A DNA stretch of 64,000 nt from Catenulispora sp. GP43 (GTDB taxonomy: Bacteria > Actinomycetota > Actinomycetes > Streptomycetales > Catenulisporaceae): assembly GCF_041260665.1 (NCBI RefSeq), contig NZ_JBGCCT010000011.1:248001-312000 (forward strand). The letters are read 5' to 3'. Shown one piece after another: positions 57,614-64,000 of this stretch (positions are counted from its first letter, which is position 1; each line of letters begins with the position of its first letter). The notes beneath the pieces were generated by a model. It did no database searches. It had not been told where the DNA came from and saw only the letters and a list, made by a program, of their open reading frames with translations. A program made the translations under genes and the position numbers.

Positions 57614-59473
57614 ATGCCCAGCCTGAGCACCACTGCGGCATCCATCGCCTCGCTGTTACCTATCAGAGCCAAGCCTCGTTCCCGCCGCCGTGACGCACTC
57701 GGCCTGGGCCCGTCGAGTCTGACGGTCGGCTCGAAGACCCTGGCGATCGGCGAGTCAACGCACGCCGCGACGTTCCTCGTCGCCGGCTACCCGTCCGAGG
57801 TCGGTAACGGCTGGCTGGAGCCGTTGCTTTCCCACCCCGCACGGATCGACGCAGCGATCCACATCGAGCCAGTCCCCGCGCCGGTCGCCGCCGACCGTCT
57901 GCGTAAGCAGCGCGCTCGCATCGAATCTGGACGCCGTCAATCCGCCGAGCGCGGGCGCCTGGACGACCCGGTCACCGAGTCCGCAGCCGCAGACGCCCGC
58001 GAGCTGGCCTATCGCGTGGCCTGCGGGGAGGGGCGGCTATTCGACGTGGGCATCTACCTCACCGTCTATGCCCACACGGAGGCCGAACTCGCAGAGACGG
58101 TCGCGGCCGTAAAATCGGTGGCCGACGGGATGCTGCTGCGCCTGGTTCCCGCGACCTTTCGTACTGTGCAGGGCTGGACTACCACGCTGCCGCTGGGCCT
58201 GGACGTGCTGAAGATCCGACGCACGTTCGATACCGACGCGCTGGCCGCGTGTTTCCCGTTCACCTCCGATCAGCTCACGCAGGTCGCAGGTTCAACGACG
58301 CCGGTACTTCTCGGGGTGAATGGCGCTGGCGCCGGGCTGGTGTGCTTCGACCGCTGGGCCTTGGACAACCACAACTCCGTCGTCCTGGCCCGCTCCGGCG
58401 CCGGGAAGTCCTACCTCACCAAACTCGACATCTTGCGATCCCTCTACCAGGGCGTTCAGGTGCTCGTAGTCGACCCGGAGCAGGAGTACGTGCGGCTCGC
58501 CGAGGCCGTCGGCGGCACTGTGATCGAGCTCGGTGCTCCGGGCGTCCGGATCAACCCGTTCGACCTGCCAACCACCGGCGCGTCGTCGCCGGATGCGGTA
58601 AAGCGGCGGGCTCTATTCGCCCATACCGTCGTCGCGGTCCTGCTCGGCACCGAGCTGACCGCGGCCGAGCGCGCGGTCTTGGACACCGCGATCCTCACCG
58701 CCTACGAGCAAGCCGGCGTCACCGAGGACGTCCGCACCCACACCCGACCCGCCCCCACTCTGGCCGACGTCACCAAGCTTCTCGCAGCATCCGGCTCCGA
58801 GCAGGCCGCATCCCTGGCCGAGCGGCTCGCCCCGCACACCACTGGCTCGTTCGCAGGCCTCTTCGATGGCCCGACTTCCACGACGGTCGACGGCCACCTG
58901 GTGGTCTTCGCGCTCAAGCACCTGCCCGAGGAGCTCAAGGCGATCGGGACGCTGCTGGTGTTGGACGCGATCTGGCGTCAGGTCACGTCCCCGCAGCGGC
59001 GACGGCGGTTGTGCGTGGTCGACGAGGCCTGGCTGCTCATGCGCGAGCCAGCCGGCGCCCGATTCCTGTTCCGCATGGCCAAAGCCGCGCGCAAGCACTG
59101 GGCCGGGCTCGCCGTCATCACCCAGGACGCTGCAGACCTGCTCGGCACCGACCTCGGACAGGCCGTCATCGCCAACGCCGCCACCCAGATCCTGCTCCGG
59201 CAGGCTCCGCAGGCCATCGACCAGGTCGCATCCGCCTTCCGACTCTCCGCAGGCGAGCGGGCCTACCTACTCTCCGCCGTGCAAGGCAGTGGGCTGATCG
59301 ACAGCGCCGGCCGAGCTGCATTCCACGCCATCGCCTCAGAGCAGGAGGGACTCCTAGCAGAAACCAACCCAGCCATCCTGGCCCGGCTCAACGCCGCCTT
59401 CGAGGACGCCCCGGACCTGGATCACGCAGCTGACATCAATACCGACTCTGATCCTGAAGGGGAGGCCCTGTGA
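57614..59473 (+). CDS. VirB4/TraE-family T4SS ATPase
   Basis: 619 residues. Walker A ARSGAGKSYLTK near 258-270, Walker B CVVDEAWLLM near 465-474, VDPEQEYVRLAEAVGGTVIE after the P-loop (family hallmark) and VITQDAADLLG. Powers pilus assembly and substrate transfer. The stop overlaps the coupling-protein start by 4 nt (GTGA). Confidence 0.93.
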   Translation: MPSLSTTAASIASLLPIRAKPRSRRRDALGLGPSSLTVGSKTLAIGESTHAATFLVAGYPSEVGNGWLEPLLSHPARIDAAIHIEPVPAPVAADRLRKQRARIESGRRQSAERGRLDDPVTESAAADARELAYRVACGEGRLFDVGIYLTVYAHTEAELAETVAAVKSVADGMLLRLVPATFRTVQGWTTTLPLGLDVLKIRRTFDTDALAACFPFTSDQLTQVAGSTTPVLLGVNGAGAGLVCFDRWALDNHNSVVLARSGAGKSYLTKLDILRSLYQGVQVLVVDPEQEYVRLAEAVGGTVIELGAPGVRINPFDLPTTGASSPDAVKRRALFAHTVVAVLLGTELTAAERAVLDTAILTAYEQAGVTEDVRTHTRPAPTLADVTKLLAASGSEQAASLAERLAPHTTGSFAGLFDGPTSTTVDGHLVVFALKHLPEELKAIGTLLVLDAIWRQVTSPQRRRRLCVVDEAWLLMREPAGARFLFRMAKAARKHWAGLAVITQDAADLLGTDLGQAVIANAATQILLRQAPQAIDQVASAFRLSAGERAYLLSAVQGSGLIDSAGRAAFHAIASEQEGLLAETNPAILARLNAAFEDAPDLDHAADINTDSDPEGEAL

Positions 59474-62016
59474 CTCCGCCCTCTAGCCCTGCCGCCGCCC
59501 CAGCATCACCAGTGCCGCGCACCGGCGGCATGCCCCACGGCCCTCTGGTGAGGTTCCTGATCGACCCGAATGCATTCGTCGCCCACGCGTGGAACGGTCT
59601 CGTATCGCTGCTGACCACCTGGTGGCCGGTGACCGTGCCCTCCCTCGTCGCGGTTTCCGGGCTCGTCTCCGGCACACGGCTCCTGCAGCGCGCGCGGCAC
59701 CGCCGGCTGATGGCGGATGGGGCTCGCCTCGTCTCGGTGCAACTGCCGCCGCAGGTCGGAACGGACGGCGCTGCGAAGTTCTGGTCGCACCTGCACGCCG
59801 TGCTGCGCCCCAGGTGGCGACGCCTGCTCGACGGCCAACCGCACCTGGCCTTCGAATACTGTTTCACCGAACACGGCGCTGAAATCGGCATCTGGGTGCC
59901 CGGCGTCATCGCGCCCGGTGTCGTGGAGTCCGCAGTGGAATCCGCCTGGCCCGGCGCCCGCACCACCGTGTTCAATCCCGCCACCGCACCGATCCCTACC
60001 TCTGTGAATGCGGCGACTGGCGGCCGTCTGCGGCTCGCCCGCTGCCAGGTACTGCCGCTGAACACCAAGCACGACTCCGATCCGCTACGGGCACTTCTTG
60101 GCGCCGGCTCTGCCTTGGCGCCTGGCGAGCATGCAGCCGTACAGATCCTCGCGCGCCCGGCCACCGGGCACAGCCTGCGCGTCATGCGCCGCCAGATCAA
60201 CCGCATGCGCGCCCGCACGGCCGGCATCCGACGCAGCAGCCCGCGCGCCCTCGCCTATGCCACGCTGGACGAGCTGACCCCCGGGGTAGCACATGTGTCA
60301 GTACCATTCGGCACCCGTCTGGACCCAGTAGCCGCTGCCGAGCTACGGGCCGCGGTCGCGAAGTCCACCGGATCGCTGTGGGAGTGCGAGATCCGCTACG
60401 CCGCCGCGACCACCGAGGCCACTTCGCCCGGTCAGGCACGCAGGCGGACGCGCGGCGTCGCGGGCGCGCTCGCAGCGACGTTCGGGGTCTACGCCGAGCG
60501 CAACTGGTTGGCCAGACGCCGGCTGCACAATCCAGTCACCAATATGTCGCGTCGGCATTTCGACGGCGGGGACCTGCTGAACATCGCCGAACTCGCTGCC
60601 GTCGCGCATCTGCCGTCCGATCCGTTCGCGCTCGGCGTCACCCGGGCGGGAGCCCGCTGCCTCGCCCCGCCCCCGGCCGTCTCATCAAGCAGCCCGGCGT
60701 TGGTGCTGGGTGACTCCGACGCCGGACCAGACCGCCCGATCGGGCTGAACATCGCCGACGCGCGCCGGCACACCCACGTCCTCGGCTCTACCGGCTCGGG
60801 GAAGTCCACTCTGATGGCGAACATGATCTTGGATGACGTCGCGGCCCGTCGCGGCGTGGTCGTGATCGACCCGAAGGGCGACCTGATCGCCGACGTGCTC
60901 GACCGGCTACCGGAGCAGGCTGGGCCGCGGGTCGTCCTGATCGACCCGACCGGACCGCACGATGGACGACGACATCCGACGCTGAACATCCTCGCTCCCA
61001 CAGGTCAGGGTGCAGACGCCGAACTGCTGGCCGAGAACCTGGTCGGAATCTTCCGACGCACCTTCGCCGCACACTGGGGCCCGCGCACCGACGACGTGCT
61101 GCGCGCTGCGATCCTGACCTTGCAAGCCACCGCCGATGCGCAGGTGCTGGCGAAGGTGAAGACACCGACCTTGAACGACATCCCGGACCTGCTGACCAAT
61201 CCGGCCGTACGGCGCAGGATCCTGTCACAGCTACCGAACACCGACAGCTACAAGGTTCTTCGCGGGTTCTGGCGGGGCTTCGACAGCCTGTCCGAGGCCG
61301 GGCGCACAGCGGCGATCGCGCCGCTGCTGAACAAACTCCGCGCGTTTCTGCTGCGCGACTTCGTTCAGGCCACGATCGGCGAGCCTGCCTCCACGATCGA
61401 TCTGCGCCAAGTCTTGGACGGTGGGATCCTGCTGGTACGGCTACCCAAAGGGGTGCTCGGCGAGGAAACCGCCCGACTGCTCGGGTCGTTCATCGTCGCC
61501 GCCACCTGGCACGCCGCCTCCGCACGCGCCAAAACCACCGAAGGCGCCCGCTCCGATGCCCGCTTAATCCTGGACGAGGCGCACAACTTCCTGGCCATGC
61601 CGATCCCTATGGAGGACATGCTCGCCGAGGCACGCGCCTACCGCCTCGCGCTGGTGCTCGCCCATCAGAACCTCGCCCAGATGCCACCGGACCTGCGCGA
61701 AGGGATCTCCGCGAACACCCGGAACAAGGTCTTCTTCGCCTGCTCCCCGGAAGACGCCAAAACCCTGACCACGCACGTCAGCCCGCAGCTGTCCGAGCAC
61801 GACCTGGCGCACCTCGGCGGCTTCCAGGCTGCCGTGCGGCTGTCCGTCGACGGCGTTGCCGTCCCCGCCTTCACCATGCGCACCCGGCCCCTGCCTCCAC
61901 CCTTCCCCGGCCGCTCAACGCGGATCCGGGAGCTGGCCGCCGCCACGACCGCCGCCCGACATGAGCAGATCGAAGACACCGAACACGCGGGCCAAACCCG
62001 ACGCCGCTCCGCATAA
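59470..62016 (+). CDS. VirD4/TraD-like type IV coupling protein
   Basis: 848 residues. An N-terminal helix (about 38-65), a long linker domain, then a RecA-like motor: Walker A GSTGSGKSTLMANMI near 437-451, VVVIDPKGDLIADVL, and Walker B LILDEAHNFLAM near 697-708 with LVLAHQNLAQMPPDLREGIS. It brings the relaxed, relaxase-bound DNA strand to the channel. GTG 59470 overlaps the VirB4 stop with GGGAGG upstream. Confidence 0.92.
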   Translation: MTPPSSPAAAPASPVPRTGGMPHGPLVRFLIDPNAFVAHAWNGLVSLLTTWWPVTVPSLVAVSGLVSGTRLLQRARHRRLMADGARLVSVQLPPQVGTDGAAKFWSHLHAVLRPRWRRLLDGQPHLAFEYCFTEHGAEIGIWVPGVIAPGVVESAVESAWPGARTTVFNPATAPIPTSVNAATGGRLRLARCQVLPLNTKHDSDPLRALLGAGSALAPGEHAAVQILARPATGHSLRVMRRQINRMRARTAGIRRSSPRALAYATLDELTPGVAHVSVPFGTRLDPVAAAELRAAVAKSTGSLWECEIRYAAATTEATSPGQARRRTRGVAGALAATFGVYAERNWLARRRLHNPVTNMSRRHFDGGDLLNIAELAAVAHLPSDPFALGVTRAGARCLAPPPAVSSSSPALVLGDSDAGPDRPIGLNIADARRHTHVLGSTGSGKSTLMANMILDDVAARRGVVVIDPKGDLIADVLDRLPEQAGPRVVLIDPTGPHDGRRHPTLNILAPTGQGADAELLAENLVGIFRRTFAAHWGPRTDDVLRAAILTLQATADAQVLAKVKTPTLNDIPDLLTNPAVRRRILSQLPNTDSYKVLRGFWRGFDSLSEAGRTAAIAPLLNKLRAFLLRDFVQATIGEPASTIDLRQVLDGGILLVRLPKGVLGEETARLLGSFIVAATWHAASARAKTTEGARSDARLILDEAHNFLAMPIPMEDMLAEARAYRLALVLAHQNLAQMPPDLREGISANTRNKVFFACSPEDAKTLTTHVSPQLSEHDLAHLGGFQAAVRLSVDGVAVPAFTMRTRPLPPPFPGRSTRIRELAAATTAARHEQIEDTEHAGQTRRRSA

Positions 62017-62111
62017 CCCAAGGCCACGGCCACCGCCCGTCCACGAGGCAGCCAGGTGCAACCGCACCCAGGCTGTCCCGCCGCCCGCCATCAAGGAAAG
62101 GCGACACCGCC

Positions 62112-62987
62112 ATGGCCTCCAACCGATCCCCTGCGAACGCCGGCCGCCCGCGACGCGGGGCGGACATCACCAACAGAATCACCGCACGGGACGCGACGAT
62201 GCTCCGTCTGATCGCAGAGCACCGTGTGCTCACCAGCGGTCAGCTCACCGCCGCCCTGTTCGCCGAGCCCGGCAAGGCTCGGGCACGGATCGGGATCCTG
62301 CGCGCCGCCGGCCTGGTCGAGACGTTCCGCCCGCCGGCCGTGAGGAACCCGCCGCTGTACTGCGTGGCCACCGCCAAAGCGGTGAAACTGCTCGGGCCGA
62401 CCGGAGACACCGCCGTAGCCATGCCGCCGACCGGACCGAAAGCCGCCGCGACCGCCGCCGCACTGCGCCCTGACCTGGAGCACCTGCGCGGCGTCAACGA
62501 GTTCTTCTGCCGTCTGCTCGCCGCCGCCCGCACCCGGGACCAAGCGGCGCTGGAGGAGTGGCGCTCGGAATGGGCCACCGCCAAGCTCTTCCCGGCACGG
62601 GTGCGACCCGACGGATTCGGGCGCTGGCGCGACGGCGAAGCATGGTGCGAGTTCTTCCTGGAATACGACACAGGAACTGAGCCCCTGCACCGCCTGGCCG
62701 CCAAACTCGCCGGCTATGCCGACCTGCTTCGCACCGCGGACACCTGCACGCCAGTGCTGTTCTGGCTGCGCACCCCAGGCCGTGAGCAGCACCTGCACGC
62801 TCTGCTCGCCGACCTAGACCTGGACGACGTGGTCTGCGTCGCCACCGCCACCGGCGACCCCGCCACCGCCGACATCCCTGGGTGCGTATGGCAGCCGACG
62901 TTCACCGCCAGCAGGCTCTCCTTGGTCAGCCTCGGCCAAGCCGCGTGCGGCCACCTCGGCGTTCCCCACCGTCCGAACGCTCTATAA
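62112..62987 (+). CDS. replication-relaxation family protein
   Basis: 291 residues. A winged-helix start (RDATMLRLIAEHRVLTSGQL, RARIGILRAAGLVETF) and the C-terminal DGEAWCEFFLEYDTGTEPLH match the replication-relaxation (PF13814) family seen in actinobacterial conjugative elements, presumed to act in plasmid-like replication or DNA processing. ATG 62112 with AAGGAAAGG upstream; 95-bp gap after the coupling protein. Confidence 0.85.
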   Translation: MASNRSPANAGRPRRGADITNRITARDATMLRLIAEHRVLTSGQLTAALFAEPGKARARIGILRAAGLVETFRPPAVRNPPLYCVATAKAVKLLGPTGDTAVAMPPTGPKAAATAAALRPDLEHLRGVNEFFCRLLAAARTRDQAALEEWRSEWATAKLFPARVRPDGFGRWRDGEAWCEFFLEYDTGTEPLHRLAAKLAGYADLLRTADTCTPVLFWLRTPGREQHLHALLADLDLDDVVCVATATGDPATADIPGCVWQPTFTASRLSLVSLGQAACGHLGVPHRPNAL

Positions 62988-63059
62988 GGCAGTCGTCCAC
63001 CAGCTTCCGCCTCACGCCGCACGCTGGCTGAACCCACGACAGACAGGAGAGCCGCCGCC

Positions 63060-63668
63060 GTGACCGCGCCCGCCCGCCTCGCCGCTGCCACGGCGGCGGC
63101 CTTCACCCTCTTGATCGTCCTGATCAGCGCCGCCGCCGCAGCCGTCACTTCCGCCATCACCAGTCCTCTGACCTCGGTCTGGCACGCCGTCAGCGGCGAC
63201 CCGGAACGCGTCCAGACCTCGTTCAGCGCCGCCGACTACGTCCAGTTGATCGCCACCGCCGAGCACGCCGCCCCTTCTCCGCAAGCCGCAGCAGCGATCG
63301 CATTCGCTGTCGCACAGATCGGGCGCCCATACGTCTGGGGCGGAACCGGCGTAAACAACGCCGCTGCGGGATATGATTGTTCCGGGCTTACGCAAGCCGC
63401 CTACAAATATGCCGGAGTCGATATCCCGAGAGTCGCCACCGCACAATACCGAGCAGGCGTGAAAGTCGAATTGAGAAGTCTTCGATCCGGAGATCTCGCC
63501 TTCTATGGGAACCCCGGTTTCGCTCACCACGTCGCGATCTACCTTGGGACGCTGCGTGGCGTGCCGACGGCCCTAGACGCCCCCAGACCCGGTGCGGTCG
63601 TCCGACTCGATCCTCTGCTTGCCGGAGGAGACCTTTTCGCCGCCACCCGGCCCGTCTCCGCCCGATAG
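63060..63668 (+). CDS. NlpC/P60 (C40) peptidoglycan hydrolase
   Basis: 202 residues. N-terminal hydrophobic anchor (AAAFTLLIVLISAAAAAVTS) and a C40 domain with catalytic Cys in YDCSGLTQ (near 106) and His in AHHVAIYLG (near 156), preceded by RPYVWGGTG. It opens the cell wall for the mating channel, the VirB1-like role in Gram-positive T4SS. GTG 63060 has AGGAGAG upstream. The stretch 63360-63480 is markedly more AT-rich than the rest, hinting at a recombinant origin of the catalytic core. Confidence 0.88.
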   Translation: MTAPARLAAATAAAFTLLIVLISAAAAAVTSAITSPLTSVWHAVSGDPERVQTSFSAADYVQLIATAEHAAPSPQAAAAIAFAVAQIGRPYVWGGTGVNNAAAGYDCSGLTQAAYKYAGVDIPRVATAQYRAGVKVELRSLRSGDLAFYGNPGFAHHVAIYLGTLRGVPTALDAPRPGAVVRLDPLLAGGDLFAATRPVSAR

Positions 63669-64000
63669 ACCGGGCCCGGCACAGCCGCCGCCACACACGC
63701 GGACACCCCCGGCGGCACATACGCCGACACGGCCAGACCTCCATCAGTGGGCCCTGAAAGGCCAGGTCAAGGCCTGTTTTCAGGACCCGCGCAGCGGGCC
63801 GACGATCGTAATCACACGATTGACATCATCGTCCGTCCGGCTGCCGCCGGCCGCCCTTGTCGATGCCCCCTGCTTCCGCGCTTCCACCTCGTCTCCAACC
63901 CAACCCCACATCAGCTGCCGGCCCAGCCGGCAGCTCGAACCTGCACTGCTCAACAGGGCCGAGGCGGGGCGGTGTCAGCGGGCACGGAGGCCAAGGCGGC
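63669..64000. other. gene-free right edge with inverted repeats
   Basis: No convincing gene in the last 332 bp. Around 63750-63790 a hairpin is visible (CTGAAAGGCC...GGCCTGTTTTCAG with a small bulge), possibly the terminator of the transfer operon. At 63801-63833 nested repeats occur: GACGAT...ATCGTC outside and ATCGT-aatcac-ACGAT inside, a candidate regulatory or nick-region motif. Confidence 0.5.

Larger units (their letters stand above)
46805..64000. mobile_element. T4SS-type integrative conjugative element, left part
   Basis: From the tRNA-Arg to the right edge the genes form a plausible ICE: cargo (47282-49574), then an int/xis/methyltransferase cluster (49673-52791) read toward the tRNA, then a rightward block with pilin-like, VirB6-like, PrgI-like, VirB4, VirD4/TraD-like and replication-relaxation proteins plus a peptidoglycan hydrolase. 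No FtsK/TraB-type translocase is seen, so transfer should use single-stranded DNA through a type IV channel. The left boundary at the tRNA is inferred; the right end is not in the window. No direct repeat of the tRNA 3' end was spotted to the right within this window. Confidence 0.8.

Noticed and set aside
46783-64000. Second att copy of the tRNA 3' end
   Set aside because: No repeat of the T-arm/acceptor sequence was found to the right in the window; the element's far end is probably outside.
1-64000. CRISPR arrays, rRNA genes, IS elements, polyketide or peptide synthetase modules
   Set aside because: No regularly spaced repeats, transposases, rRNA sequences or megasynthase domains were seen; the repeats listed are short tandem arrays.

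Overview
The window is chromosomal DNA of a very GC-rich, probably mycelial actinobacterium. The evidence is the strong G/C bias at third codon positions, many GTG starts, several leaderless-looking genes (a TANNNT hexamer 6-8 nt before the start codon), the actinobacterial order tatD-rpfB-rsmA-ispE, a eukaryotic-type glutamine synthetase (GSII), an SAV2177-type methyltransferase beside a TPR/XRE regulator, an LLM monooxygenase/FMN reductase pair of the CE1758/CE1759 type and a Pmt-type protein mannosyltransferase. A Streptomyces- or Catenulispora-like host fits, but the genus cannot be fixed from the sequence alone.

Region 1 (1-18.3 kb) opens with the start of a DUF4132 protein that runs off the left edge. 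Next is a tightly coupled trio: a membrane GGDEF-EAL protein, an alpha-oxoamine-synthase-like PLP enzyme and an MgtC-like membrane protein. A receptor Ser/Thr kinase with a beta-propeller sensor follows, then the housekeeping block ispE-rsmA-rpfB-tatD-metG. Two toxin-antitoxin modules (Fic/Doc type and YefM-YoeB) sit between metG and rsmI.

Region 2 (18.4-35.3 kb) holds pmt and an alpha/beta hydrolase, a proline-rich protein ending in a TNT (NAD+ glycohydrolase) domain, an M48 protease, and a truncated-haemoglobin/flavohaemoglobin/DivIVA-like operon. It continues with a beta-hydroxyacid dehydrogenase, divergent methyltransferases sharing a 17-bp symmetrical promoter region, a fuconolactonase/rhamnose-mutarotase pair, a FUSC transporter, the LLM/FMN reductase pair and a stand-alone KAS III enzyme.

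Region 3 (35.4-46.5 kb) has an acyltransferase-ThiF fusion, the methyltransferase/XRE pair, a secreted beta-helix protein, a MarR/VOC divergon, a Tat-exported PIG-L deacetylase with a propeller tail, and glnII with an upstream GlnR-box-like site.

Region 4 (46.7 kb to the right edge) starts at an intact tRNA-Arg(ACG) gene and looks like the left part of an integrative conjugative element. It has two cargo genes (one HEPN-like), then an overlapping operon read toward the tRNA: methyltransferase, small ORF, excisionase, with a tyrosine integrase 160 bp further on. A rightward block follows: sigma-like regulator, pilin-like protein, small membrane protein, VirB6-like protein, PrgI-like protein, VirB4 ATPase, VirD4/TraD-like coupling protein, replication-relaxation protein and NlpC/P60 peptidase. 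This is single-strand, type IV secretion style transfer, not the FtsK-like TraB transfer of classical actinomycete elements. The right end, any classical relaxase and the second attachment site lie outside the window.
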